In this document: one piece after another, positions 9,616 through 17,467 of the stretch
How the letters are laid out: each line of letters begins with the position of its first letter
Numbering within the stretch: position 1 is the stretch's first letter
Assembly (NCBI RefSeq): GCF_010509575.1
Contig: NZ_CP048437.1
Coordinates: 558,001-622,000 of the forward strand
Origin: Faecalibacterium duncaniae
GTDB lineage: Bacteria > Bacillota > Clostridia > Oscillospirales > Ruminococcaceae
Reading direction: 5' to 3'
Length of the DNA stretch: 64,000 bases
Made by a program: the position numbers and the translations under genes
The notes under the pieces: generated by a model
Seen by the model: the letters and a program-made list of their open reading frames with translations, nothing else
The model's database searches: none
Told to the model about the DNA's origin: nothing

Positions 9616-10614
9616 TTACTTCTGATAGCCCAGCGTAGCCGCCATCACGGCTTTGATGGTGTGCATCCGGTTTTCGGCCTCGTCAAAGACGATGCTCTGG
9701 GGGCCCTCGAATACCTCATCGGTCACCTCCATGGCATCGCGGCCAAAGCGCTCGCCCATCTCTTTACCCACAGCGGTCTTGTGGTCGTGGTAGGCGGGCA
9801 GGCAGTGCATAAACACGGCCTTGGAGCCTGCAATATTCATCAACTCCTGATTGATCTGATAGGGGGCCAGGTCGTGGATGCGCTCGGCCCAGACCTCGAT
9901 GGGCTCGCCCATGGAGACCCACACATCGGTGTAGAGGACATCGGCACCCTGAGCGGCCTTGGCGGGGTCCTCCTCAAAGGTCAGGGTGGCACCGGTCTCG
10001 GCGGCAATGGCCTGGCACTGTGCGATCAGAGCGGCATCCGGCTGATACTTTTTGGGGGCGCAGGCGGTGAAGTGCAGGCCCATCTTGGCACAGCCCACCA
10101 TCAGGCTGTTGCCCATGTTGTAGCGGGCATCGCCGAAGTAGACGAAATGGATGCCCTTCAGGCTGCCGAAGTGCTCCCGGATGGTCAGGAAGTCGGCAAG
10201 GATCTGGGTGGGGTGGAACTCGTTGGTCAGGCCGTTCCAGACCGGAACACCGGCGTAATGGGCAAGGTCTTCCACGATCTCCTGCCCATAGCCGCGGTAC
10301 TCAATGCCGTCAAACATCCGGCCCAGCACCCGGGCGGTGTCGGCAATGGATTCCTTTTTGCCGATCTGGCTGCCCGACGGGTCAAGGTAGGTGACCTCCA
10401 TGCCCAGATCGTGAGCGGCGACCTCAAAGCTGCAGCGGGTGCGGGTGGAGGTCTTTTCAAAGATCAGCGCGATGTTCTTGCCTGCCAGCTGCTCATTGTG
10501 GCGGATGCCGGCCTTTTTCCTGGCCTTCAGGTCAGCGGCCAGATCGAGCAGCTCCTCGATCTCGGCAGGGGTGTAGTCCAGAAGCTTCAGAAAACTGCGA
10601 TTTTTCAGACTCAT
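9616..10614 (-). CDS. argF: Ornithine carbamoyltransferase
   Basis: Transfers the carbamoyl group from carbamoyl phosphate to ornithine to give citrulline, a step of arginine synthesis (or, run with a carbamate kinase, catabolism). 332 aa, normal trimer-subunit length. Motifs: STRTRCSFE for carbamoyl phosphate (near residue 57), HPTQILADF (near 134) and the ornithine loop FMHCLPA (near 272). It is monocistronic, with a consensus promoter, an ARG-box-like site in the leader and a terminator. No arc genes are adjacent, and the ARG-box-like site favours the biosynthetic role. The carbamoyl phosphate could come from carAB at 41-45 kb. Confidence 0.96.
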   Translation of the reverse strand: MSLKNRSFLKLLDYTPAEIEELLDLAADLKARKKAGIRHNEQLAGKNIALIFEKTSTRTRCSFEVAAHDLGMEVTYLDPSGSQIGKKESIADTARVLGRMFDGIEYRGYGQEIVEDLAHYAGVPVWNGLTNEFHPTQILADFLTIREHFGSLKGIHFVYFGDARYNMGNSLMVGCAKMGLHFTACAPKKYQPDAALIAQCQAIAAETGATLTFEEDPAKAAQGADVLYTDVWVSMGEPIEVWAERIHDLAPYQINQELMNIAGSKAVFMHCLPAYHDHKTAVGKEMGERFGRDAMEVTDEVFEGPQSIVFDEAENRMHTIKAVMAATLGYQK

Positions 10615-10642
10615 TGTATACTTTCCTCTCTATGCAATGCAA

Positions 10643-10659
10643 AATGTATATTTATTCGA
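10643..10659 (-). promoter_or_regulatory. ARG-box-like operator of argF
   Basis: On the minus strand it reads TCGAATAAATATACATT, close to the ArgR/AhrC half-site pattern TGAATAAAAATNCA. It lies just downstream of the argF -10, where ArgR would block initiation. A second AT-rich match (TTTATTCGTTATATAAT) overlaps the promoter. Confidence 0.55.
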
Positions 10660-10671
10660 TAAGATGGTTCT

Positions 10672-10700
10672 ATTATATAACGAATAAACTGTATTTTCAA
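10672..10700 (-). promoter_or_regulatory. Promoter of argF
   Basis: Minus strand TTGAAA (10695-10700) and TATAAT (10672-10677), 17-base spacer. Confidence 0.88.
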
Positions 10701-10718
10701 GGGAAAGTTTTGGGAGAG

Positions 10719-10934
10719 AACCTCTCAGTCGCGGGCGCTGCCGCGACAGCTCCCCTAGTAGGGGAGCCCTTGGCAGAGGATTCATTTTTCGCAATGATCG
10801 CTGGCGCTCCAAAACCGATGCCTGCCGCAGGGCAAACAGGAGCGAAGCGCTGACCCACGAAAACGCAACGGTATGCCAAGGCCTCTCCTACTAGGAGAGG
10901 TGGCATCGAGCGAAGCGATGATGACGGAGAGGTT
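10719..10934. repeat. Dispersed double-hairpin repeat, long copy
   Basis: Ends are AACCTCTCAGTC and the inverted GACGGAGAGGTT. The left half has hairpins GTCGCGGGCGCTGCCGCGAC and CTCCCCTAGTAGGGGAG. The right half has CCTCTCCTACTAGGAGAGG and a CATCGAGCGAAGCGATG stem. The middle (about 95 bases) differs from other copies and carries the inverted pair CTTGGCA/ATGCCAAG. Confidence 0.88.
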
Positions 10935-10943
10935 TCGCTCCCC

Positions 10944-11423
10944 TTACAGCTCCAGCAGTTCCTTCCGCCCGCTGGGGGTGTAGGCGGTCAGCCGCACGCC
11001 TGCTTTTTTGAACATGAACCGCGCTGCCACGCTGGAATCGGAATCGTGGTACTTGTCGCCGTAGTACACCACCTCGGAGATGCCGGACTGGATGATGGCC
11101 TTGGCGCACTCGTTGCAGGGGAAGAGGGTCACGTAGACCCGGGCACCCTTCAGGTTGTTGTGGGCGCTGTTCAGGATGGCGTTGAGCTCCGCATGGCAGA
11201 CATACATATACTTCGTGTCCAGCGGGTCGCCCTCGCGCTCCCACGGCATGGCATCGTCATCGCATCCAATGGGCATTCCGTTGTAGCCCAGGGAGAGGAT
11301 CTTGTTCTCCGGGCTGACGATGCAGGCTCCCACCTGGCTGCTGGGGTCCTTGGAGCGCATGGCGGTGAGCAGGGCGATGCCCATAAAGTATTCATCCCAG
11401 TTGATGTAATCGGTGCGTTTCAT
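10944..11423 (-). CDS. dCMP deaminase family protein
   Basis: A 159-aa zinc-dependent cytidine/deoxycytidylate deaminase. The zinc motif CHAELNAI (near residue 71) supplies His and the catalytic Glu, and [10 protein letters not shown] (near 100) supplies two Cys. The fold and length match dCMP deaminases (ComEB-like), which make dUMP for thymidylate synthesis. The start at 11423 is set by GGGAGG 9 bases upstream; the frame extends 48 codons further with no ribosome site. Monocistronic. Confidence 0.9.
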   Translation of the reverse strand: MKRTDYINWDEYFMGIALLTAMRSKDPSSQVGACIVSPENKILSLGYNGMPIGCDDDAMPWEREGDPLDTKYMYVCHAELNAILNSAHNNLKGARVYVTLFPCNECAKAIIQSGISEVVYYGDKYHDSDSSVAARFMFKKAGVRLTAYTPSGRKELLEL

Positions 11424-11457
11424 GGCAAAGTGCCTCCCTCTATCTTTCATTGGGTCT

Positions 11458-11486
11458 ATTGTACCATGCCAACCCACGTCCTGCAA
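11458..11486 (-). promoter_or_regulatory. Promoter of the dCMP deaminase gene
   Basis: Minus strand TTGCAG (11481-11486) and TACAAT (11458-11463), 17-base spacer; position fits the shorter start. Confidence 0.72.
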
Positions 11487-11572
11487 TCGATTTTGCGCGC
11501 ATCCGGTCAAAATGCACAAAAGTACCCCGGGAAGTTTGGCGGGCAGATGAAAGAAAATTTCGGACAATCTAT

Positions 11573-11600
11573 TTGAAAATCATTTGGAGTGTGGTATTAT
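11573..11600 (+). promoter_or_regulatory. Promoter of the EF-G-like gene
   Basis: TTGAAA (11573-11578) and TATTAT (11595-11600), 16-base spacer, about 66 bases before the chosen ATG. Confidence 0.7.
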
Positions 11601-11666
11601 CTTTGTAAAATATGCCACAAAAACGGAGAGGCTGCTCCGTGCGGCGGAAATGAGGGAAAAACCGAT

Positions 11667-13751
11667 ATGAAATACGCAAGCAACAACATCCGTAATATCT
11701 TGATTGCAGGCCATGCCGGCAGCGGCAAAACGACGCTGACTGAGGCACTGGTCTATTTTTCGGGCGCAGCAGAGCGTATGGGCCGTGTTGAGGACGGCAC
11801 CACGATTTCGGACTTTGACCCTGAGGAAGCAAAGCGGAAGGCAAGTCTGTCGGCATCCGTGGTGCCGGTGGAGTACGAAGGCATCAAGTACAACCTGATC
11901 GATGCGCCGGGCCTGTTCGACTTTGAGGCAGGTGAGTATGAGGGCATCCGCGCTGCCGAGAGCGTGCTGGTGTGTGTTTCCGGCCGCAGCGGCGTGACCG
12001 TGGGCGCGGAGAAAGCCTTCCAGCTGGCCCGCAAGAACGGCAAGGCCACCATGGTGTTCATCTCCAAGTGCGACCTGGAAAATGCCAACTACTTCAAGAT
12101 CCTGGAGGAGATGAAGATCAAGTTCGGCTCCACCGTCTGCCCCTGTGTTGTGCCCGCCAAGCTGGACGACGGCACCCCTGTCTACATCAACCTGTTCAGC
12201 CAGAAGGCCTTCAAGTATGAGAGCGGCAAGCAGATCCAGGTGGAGCTGCCCGATATCGGCCACCGCTTCCAGGGCCTGATCGAGGCTATGAGCGAGGCCA
12301 TTGCCGAGACCGACGATGAGCTGATGGAAAAGTTCTTCGGCGGTGAACCCTTTACGACCGAGGAGATCGTTGAGGGAATGCGCAAGGGCGTTAAGGACGG
12401 CCTGATCACCCCCGTGTTCTGCGGCAGCGCCGTCAACCAGCAGGCATTGGATATGCTGCTGTTCAATATGCACAAGCTCCTGCCCAGCCCGCAGCACGAT
12501 GCCGCCATCCTGGCCGAGAATGCCAGCGGCGAGCCTGTGGAGCTGCATTGTGATGAGACCGAGCCCACCGCAGCCTATGTCTTTAAGACTGTGGCTGACC
12601 CGTTTGTGGGCAAGCTGAGCTACCTGCGCGTGATCAGCGGCAAGGTGACCAGCGGCGCTGCTCTGGTCAACGCCCGCACCGGCGAGACCGAGAAGATCGG
12701 CAAGCCCCTGACCGTCATCGGCAAGAAGCAGACCGAGACCGACGGCATCGGTGCCGGTGATATCGGCGCTGTGGCAAAGCTGGTCAGCGCAAAGACCGGC
12801 GATACCCTGTGCGATGCTTCCCGCGTGGTCAAGCTGCCTGCCGCTGCCTTCCCGCTGCCCAGCCTGTTCATGGCAGTCACCGTGGCCAAAAAGGGCGATG
12901 AGGGCAAGATCTCCAGCGCGCTGGCCCGCCTGATGGAAGAAGATCCGACCCTGAGCTACATCAATAATGCCGAGACCCACCAGCAGATCATTGGTGGCCT
13001 GGGTGAGCAGCATCTGGATGTGGTCAAGGCCAAGCTGAAGAATAAGTTCGGCGTGGAGATCGGTCTGGAAGCTCCTCGCATTGCCTACCGTGAGTCCATC
13101 CGCAAGGCCTGCCAGAAGCAGGGCCGCCATAAGAAGCAGACCGGCGGCCACGGCCAGTTCGGCGATGTCGTCATCAATTTCGAGCCCTGTGACAGCGAGC
13201 AGGTCGTGTTTGAGGAAAAGGTGTTCGGCGGCAGCGTGCCCAAGAACTTCTTCCCGGCTGTGGAAAAGGGTGTCCGCCTTGCCGCCGAAAAGGGCGTGCT
13301 GGCCGGTTATCCTGTGGTCGGCCTGAAGGCTACCCTGCTGGATGGCAGCTACCACCCCGTGGACAGCTCCGAGATGGCCTTTATCATGGCTGCAAAGCTG
13401 GCCTATAAGGCTGCAATGCCCGAGGCAGGCCCCGTCATTCTGGAGCCCATCCATACCCTGAAGGCCCATGTCCCCAACGACAACACCGGCGATATCATGG
13501 GCGATGTGACCAAGCGCCGCGGCCGCGTGCTGGGCATGGAACCCGATGAGGATGGCATGCAGACCGTTATTGCAGAGGTCCCGCTGGCTGAGCTGAGCAA
13601 CTTTACCACCTTTATCCGGCAGATCACCCAGGGCCGCGGCTGGTTCACCACCGAGTTTGCCCGCTACGAGATCCTGCCCGAGATGCTGGTGCCTGCTGTG
13701 GTGGAGCAGGCCAAGAAGCTGGGCAACCTGGATGAGGGCGCGGAGGATTAA
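11667..13751 (+). CDS. Elongation factor G paralogue (translational GTPase)
   Basis: A 694-aa GTPase with the five-domain EF-G layout: GTP-binding domain, domain II, and domains III-V ending in a C-terminal EF-G fold (GHGQFGDVVINFEP, then HVPNDNTGDIMGDVTKRRGR). The G motifs depart from housekeeping EF-G. G1 is GHAGSGKTT instead of a GHVDHGKTT-like loop, G3 is DAPG instead of DTPG, and the base-specificity motif is SKCD instead of NKMD. It is therefore likely a second, specialised EF-G-like factor rather than fusA. The ATG at 11667 begins MKYASNNIRN, where the family starts; 26 upstream in-frame codons overlap the promoter. It stands alone between a promoter and a terminator. Confidence 0.85.
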   Translation: MKYASNNIRNILIAGHAGSGKTTLTEALVYFSGAAERMGRVEDGTTISDFDPEEAKRKASLSASVVPVEYEGIKYNLIDAPGLFDFEAGEYEGIRAAESVLVCVSGRSGVTVGAEKAFQLARKNGKATMVFISKCDLENANYFKILEEMKIKFGSTVCPCVVPAKLDDGTPVYINLFSQKAFKYESGKQIQVELPDIGHRFQGLIEAMSEAIAETDDELMEKFFGGEPFTTEEIVEGMRKGVKDGLITPVFCGSAVNQQALDMLLFNMHKLLPSPQHDAAILAENASGEPVELHCDETEPTAAYVFKTVADPFVGKLSYLRVISGKVTSGAALVNARTGETEKIGKPLTVIGKKQTETDGIGAGDIGAVAKLVSAKTGDTLCDASRVVKLPAAAFPLPSLFMAVTVAKKGDEGKISSALARLMEEDPTLSYINNAETHQQIIGGLGEQHLDVVKAKLKNKFGVEIGLEAPRIAYRESIRKACQKQGRHKKQTGGHGQFGDVVINFEPCDSEQVVFEEKVFGGSVPKNFFPAVEKGVRLAAEKGVLAGYPVVGLKATLLDGSYHPVDSSEMAFIMAAKLAYKAAMPEAGPVILEPIHTLKAHVPNDNTGDIMGDVTKRRGRVLGMEPDEDGMQTVIAEVPLAELSNFTTFIRQITQGRGWFTTEFARYEILPEMLVPAVVEQAKKLGNLDEGAED

Positions 13752-13802
13752 ACCACTCCGTCTCGTATCCGCTCGACAGCTCTCCTGATAGGAGAGCCAA
13801 GT
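13752..13802. repeat. Half copy of the dispersed hairpin repeat
   Basis: It reads AACCACTCCGTC, a degenerate stem, then CAGCTCTCCTGATAGGAGAG. It resembles the left half only and sits directly after the EF-G-like stop codon. Confidence 0.65.
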
Positions 13803-13825
13803 GAAGTTCATATTGACATTTCCGG

Positions 13826-13868
13826 AGCCCTGCTGGCAATTCCCTCTGCCGGCGGGGCTTTTTGTTGT
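13826..13868 (+). terminator. Terminator of the EF-G-like gene
   Basis: GCCCTGCTGGCA pairs with TGCCGGCGGGGC over an 8-base loop, followed by TTTTTGTT. Confidence 0.85.
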
Positions 13869-13890
13869 TGGGGGAAGGGAACAAAACAGA

Positions 13891-13933
13891 AAAAGGCGGG
13901 GCATCAGCTTACTGCACTGATGCCCCGCCTTTT
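13891..13933. terminator. Two-way terminator between convergent genes
   Basis: AAAAGGCGGGGCATCAG and CTGATGCCCCGCCTTTT are a perfect 17-bp inverted repeat with a 9-base loop. The A and T runs make it work on either strand. Confidence 0.93.
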
Positions 13934-13943
13934 GCAGGTCAGA

Positions 13944-14528
13944 TCATTTTTTCCGTTTTCCGGGTTTCTTTTTCCGCACGCTGTACCCGAAGGTGCCCAG
14001 CTTTTTGCCCAGGCTCAGGTACTCGCCGTGGCTGTACACGATCAGCTTTGCTTTGTCCAGGCAGAGCTTGCCGTTTTCGTCCAGCAGGCTCTCATCCACA
14101 TCGCAGGCCACGACTTCGGCCAGGAACAGGTCATGGCTGCCCAGCGGGATGACCTGCGTGACCCTGCATTCCAGATTGACCGGGCTTTCCTCCAGGATGG
14201 GGCAGTCGGTCAGAACGCTGCCCGGGGCGGCGTGGAGCTTACAGGCGGCAAACTTGTCGTTGTCGCGGCCGCTCTTCACGCCGCACCAGTCCACCGCACG
14301 CACCAGCTGTTCAGTGGGCAGGTTGATGGCAAACTGTCCGCTCTCCTTGATGAGGTGGTGGCTGTACCGCTCGGGGCGGACGCTGATGGATACCATGCTG
14401 GGCTGGGTGCAGATGGTGCCTGTCCAGCCGATGGTGATGAGGTTGGGCTGCTCCAGCCCGCCGCAGGAGACCAGCACCGGCGGTTCCGGGTTCAGCAGGG
14501 TGCTGCCCCGCCAGCTCTGTTTGCTCAT
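13944..14528 (-). CDS. Flavin reductase-like (FMN-binding) protein
   Basis: A 194-aa protein of the flavin-reductase-like fold, a split beta-barrel that binds FMN as a dimer. Visible family features are the N-terminal PPVLVSCGG, then NLITIGWTGTICTQPSMVSIS, where flavin contacts occur, and the FAINLPTEQLVRAVDWCGVKSG segment. The C-terminus is strongly basic (RKKKPGKRKK). Members reduce free flavins or act as redox proteins; the substrate cannot be told here. Its start overlaps the stop of the glycosyltransferase gene upstream by 4 bases (ATGA), so the two are coupled. Confidence 0.87.
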   Translation of the reverse strand: MSKQSWRGSTLLNPEPPVLVSCGGLEQPNLITIGWTGTICTQPSMVSISVRPERYSHHLIKESGQFAINLPTEQLVRAVDWCGVKSGRDNDKFAACKLHAAPGSVLTDCPILEESPVNLECRVTQVIPLGSHDLFLAEVVACDVDESLLDENGKLCLDKAKLIVYSHGEYLSLGKKLGTFGYSVRKKKPGKRKK

Positions 14529-15502
14529 CCGTGATACTTCCTTTCATAGGGGGCCCAGGTGCGTTCCGAGATGATGTAGCGCGGGCGGGCCTTTGTTTCC
14601 ATATAGATCTTGCCGATGTATTCGCCGATGACACCCAGGCAGACCAGCTGCACGCCGCCTACAAAGCAGACGATGCAGATGGTGGAGGCCCAGCCGGCCA
14701 CCACGCTGCCCATGGCCGCCTGCACGATGGCCCAGATCACGCCGATGAAGCTGATGAGGCTGACCACGATGCCTGCCCCGGTGATGAGCCGGATGGGCTT
14801 GTTGGAAAGGCTGGTGATGCCATCAAAGGCCAGCGCCAGCATTTTGCGCAGGGGATAGTGGCTCTCACCGGCCAGCCGCTCGTGCCGTTCGTAGAACACC
14901 TGCTCGCTCTGGAAGCCCACCAGCGGCACCATGCCGCGCAGGAAGATGTTGACCTCCTTGTAGTCGGCAAAGCTGTCCAGCACCCGGGCGCTGATGAGCC
15001 GGTAGTCGGCGTGGTTGAACACGATATCCGCGCCAAGGGCATTCATCAGGTGGTAGAAGCCCTCGGCGGTGAACCGTTTGAAGAAGGTGTCGGTGTCCCG
15101 GCGGCTGCGCACGCCGTAGACCACCTCGGCACCGTCCAGATATTTCTGCACCATCTCATCCATGGCGTTGATGTCATCCTGACCATCGCAGTCAATGGAG
15201 ATGGTGATGTCGCAGTTGTTGGCGCGGGCCTCCATCAGGCCCGCCAGCACGGCGTTCTGATGGCCCCGGTTCCGGCTCTGGGAAATGCCGATGAAATGCG
15301 CGTCCTGCTTTGCAAAGCTGCAGATGAGCTCCCAGGTCTTATCGCGGGAACCATCGTTGACGAACAGCACCCGGCTCTTGTCGCTGATCATGCCTTTTTC
15401 GGTGAGGCTGGTGATCTTTTGCAGGAACATCGGCGCTGTAATGGGCAGCACCTGCTCCTCGTTGTAGCAGGGAATCACGATCCAGAGAATTGGTTTAGAC
15501 AT
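14525..15502 (-). CDS. Family 2 glycosyltransferase, membrane-anchored (GtrB/DPM1-like)
   Basis: A 325-aa enzyme with an N-terminal GT2 domain (IVIPCYNEEQVLP at residues 8-20; nucleotide/metal motif ISIDCDGQDD near 100). Two C-terminal membrane segments follow (near residues 235-258 and 270-292). This build is typical of transferases that load a sugar from a nucleotide donor onto polyprenyl phosphate at the inner face of the membrane. A GtrA-type protein that could flip such a product lies elsewhere, at 27.0 kb. It is coupled by overlap to the flavin reductase gene and lies 20 bases downstream of the Crp/Fnr gene, so the three may share a transcript. Confidence 0.88.
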   Translation of the reverse strand: MSKPILWIVIPCYNEEQVLPITAPMFLQKITSLTEKGMISDKSRVLFVNDGSRDKTWELICSFAKQDAHFIGISQSRNRGHQNAVLAGLMEARANNCDITISIDCDGQDDINAMDEMVQKYLDGAEVVYGVRSRRDTDTFFKRFTAEGFYHLMNALGADIVFNHADYRLISARVLDSFADYKEVNIFLRGMVPLVGFQSEQVFYERHERLAGESHYPLRKMLALAFDGITSLSNKPIRLITGAGIVVSLISFIGVIWAIVQAAMGSVVAGWASTICIVCFVGGVQLVCLGVIGEYIGKIYMETKARPRYIISERTWAPYERKYHG

Positions 15503-15522
15503 AGTTACAGATCACTTTCCTT

Positions 15523-16203
15523 TTATAGAATCATCTGCCGCAGAGCTTCCGGCTCCAGCAGCTTAAAGCTGGAACGGTAGGTGTCCAGCAGGCCGTCCCG
15601 CTGCATCAGGCTCAGCTCCCGGGAAAGGGCGCTGCGGTCGCAGTTGAGGTAATCGGCCAGCTGGATGCGGGAGAAGGGGATGGTAAAGGTCATGCTGCCC
15701 TGCTGCTCGGCCTCGCTGAGCAGGTAGGCGCAGACCTTGGCCCGCAGGGTCTTCATCACCAGCAGGTCCACCCGGCGGGAGAGCAGGAAATATTTATCGC
15801 TGATGGTCCGCACCAGATTCTGCAGCAGGCGCTGGCGGGCAGCGGAGCCGTCCGGCTGGAGCAGCTTCTCGTAGGGAAAGAGCAGGACCTCGCAGGGGGC
15901 GGATGCCACCACCGTGACCGGGCTGTCCAGGCTGGAACCGCCCAGCACATCACCAAACACGCCCCCCGGCCCCATGTGGGTGATGGGGATCCGTGCCCCG
16001 CCCGGTGCCGGGCGGTAGGCTTCGATGCTTCCGGTCAGCACAACGCCGACCCGGCGGCTGGGGGCCCCGGCCTGCACCAGCGCCTCGCCCCGGCCATAAC
16101 TGCGGATGCAGGCCCCCAGCTCACTGAGCAGGGGGCGCAGTTCCCCGGCGGAGATCCCGGCAAAAAGAGAGGTGGATTGTAACAGCGGCAGATAGTTTTC
16201 CAT
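15523..16203 (-). CDS. Crp/Fnr family transcriptional regulator
   Basis: A 226-aa regulator with an N-terminal cyclic-nucleotide-binding-like beta barrel (about residues 10-125, including GGVFGDVLGG) and a C-terminal winged helix (RIQLADYLNCDRSALSRELS, about residues 170-190). I see no N-terminal Cys cluster of the FNR type. The start MENYLPLLQS is where the family begins; its ribosome site is weak (ACGGAA). It is divergent from an ABC transporter, and the shared gap carries a perfect 18-bp palindrome. Control of that transporter and of itself is the simplest guess. Effector unknown. Confidence 0.88.
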   Translation of the reverse strand: MENYLPLLQSTSLFAGISAGELRPLLSELGACIRSYGRGEALVQAGAPSRRVGVVLTGSIEAYRPAPGGARIPITHMGPGGVFGDVLGGSSLDSPVTVVASAPCEVLLFPYEKLLQPDGSAARQRLLQNLVRTISDKYFLLSRRVDLLVMKTLRAKVCAYLLSEAEQQGSMTFTIPFSRIQLADYLNCDRSALSRELSLMQRDGLLDTYRSSFKLLEPEALRQMIL

Positions 16204-16282
16204 GTCAGTTCCGTGAGGTTTTCCCCGGGCCCTCACCGCCCTTCTGCAATTCCGTTGCATGGGCAACGGTATTTTTAGCTCC

Positions 16283-16311
16283 ATTATAGTAAACTTGAGC
16301 GCGTAAAGCAA
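16283..16311 (-). promoter_or_regulatory. Promoter of the Crp/Fnr gene
   Basis: Minus strand TTGCTT (16306-16311) and TATAAT (16283-16288), 17-base spacer. Confidence 0.72.
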
Positions 16312-16320
16312 ATGATTTTG

Positions 16321-16338
16321 CAAAATTTGCAAATTTTG
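16321..16338. promoter_or_regulatory. 18-bp perfect palindrome, candidate Crp/Fnr operator
   Basis: CAAAATTTGCAAATTTTG equals its own reverse complement. It lies between the divergent Crp/Fnr regulator and the ABC transporter, 41 bases before the transporter ATG and just upstream of the regulator -35. The transporter side has no good promoter hexamers, which would suit an activated promoter. Confidence 0.65.
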
Positions 16339-16378
16339 TTTCTGGTTGGAACAACAAAGAGAGGAAGGAATCTGAACC

Positions 16379-17404
16379 ATGATGAAAAAACTGACTTCCC
16401 TGCTGCTGTCTGCGGCGCTGATGATCAGCCTGCTGGCCTGCGGGGCTTTTGCCGCCAAAACAGAAAGCGGCGTGCGCATTGCGGGCCTGAAGGGCCCCAC
16501 CACCATGGGCCTGGTCAATCTGCTGGATATGGAGCGCAGCGGCAAGGCAAGCCAGCACTACGACTTGCAGCTCTATGGTGCGGCGGACGAGATCGTGCCC
16601 AAGCTCATCAAGGGTGAACTGGATATGGCCGCCATCCCCGCCAACCTGGCCGCGACCCTCTACCAGAAGACCAATGGCGGCATCCAGGTGATGGCCGTGA
16701 ACACGCTGGGCGTGCTGTATGTGGTAGAAAAGGGCGACAGTGTCCACAGCTTTGCCGACCTGAAGGGCCGCACCATCCTGTCTACCGGCAAGGGCACCAC
16801 GCCGGAGTATGTTCTGCGCTACCTGCTCACCAAGAATGGCCTGGACCCTGACAAGGATGTGAAGATCGAGTATTACAGCGAAGCATCTGAGGTGACCGCC
16901 CAGATGGCCGCCTCCAAAAAGGATGCCATTGCCGTTCTGCCCCAGCCCTATGTGACCGCCGCCCAGCTGAAGGACAGCAGCCTGCGGGTGGTGCTGGACC
17001 TGACCAAGGAGTGGAACAAGGTCTGTGACACCCAGCTCATCACGGGGGTCACCGTTGTCCGCACCGAGTACGCCAAAGAGAACCCGGACATCGTGGCAAA
17101 TTTCCTGCGGGATTACGAGAAGAGCATCAAGGCCGCCCAGACAGATATTGCCGGTACGGCGGCTCTCTGTGAGGAGACCGGCGTGGTGGCCAAAAAGGCC
17201 ATTGCCCAGAAGGCGCTGCCCCAGTGCAACATCGTTTACCGTGTGGGGGACGAGATGAAGGCTGATGTCAATGCCTACCTCAAGGTGCTGTATGATGCTT
17301 CCCCCGCTGCAGTGGGCGGCAAGCTGCCGGATGCAAACTTCTACTACACCAAGGCCACGCCCGGCCAGGTGTTCTGGAAAAGCGTCCAGCGCAGTTTTCA
17401 GTAA
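16379..17404 (+). CDS. ABC transporter substrate-binding lipoprotein (NMT1/SsuA-like)
   Basis: A 341-aa exported binding protein. The N-terminus is a signal peptide (MMKKLTSLLLSAALMISLLA) running into C-G, a plausible though imperfect lipobox (LLAC). The mature part has the type II periplasmic-binding fold of the NMT1/SsuA/TauA group, with the early IAGLKGPTTMGLV ligand loop and the central LKGRTILSTGKGTTPEYVLR segment. These proteins serve uptake of sulfonates, nitrate or thiamine precursors; the ligand here is not determined. The start has AGAGAGGAAGGA upstream. A terminator separates it from the permease gene, which would favour excess binding protein. Confidence 0.88.
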   Translation: MMKKLTSLLLSAALMISLLACGAFAAKTESGVRIAGLKGPTTMGLVNLLDMERSGKASQHYDLQLYGAADEIVPKLIKGELDMAAIPANLAATLYQKTNGGIQVMAVNTLGVLYVVEKGDSVHSFADLKGRTILSTGKGTTPEYVLRYLLTKNGLDPDKDVKIEYYSEASEVTAQMAASKKDAIAVLPQPYVTAAQLKDSSLRVVLDLTKEWNKVCDTQLITGVTVVRTEYAKENPDIVANFLRDYEKSIKAAQTDIAGTAALCEETGVVAKKAIAQKALPQCNIVYRVGDEMKADVNAYLKVLYDASPAAVGGKLPDANFYYTKATPGQVFWKSVQRSFQ

Positions 17405-17417
17405 ACCGATAAAAAGG

Positions 17418-17445
17418 AGAGCCGTGCAGCCGCACGGCTCTTTTT
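17418..17445 (+). terminator. Internal terminator between binding protein and permease
   Basis: GAGCCGTGC pairs perfectly with GCACGGCTC over a 4-base loop, followed by TTTTT. It sits inside the operon, so it probably lets only part of the transcription through. Confidence 0.85.
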
Positions 17446-17467
17446 GAGTGAGAACGGAGCAGGTAAA

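Noticed and set aside
16204..16378. A thiamine or other riboswitch before the ABC importer
   Set aside because: The gap is only 175 bases and mostly promoter and palindrome; no TPP (CTGAGA) or other aptamer core is seen.
16204..16545. A longer Crp/Fnr frame beginning at 16545
   Set aside because: It would cover the palindrome, the promoter and part of the divergent binding-protein gene; the family starts at MENYLPLL.
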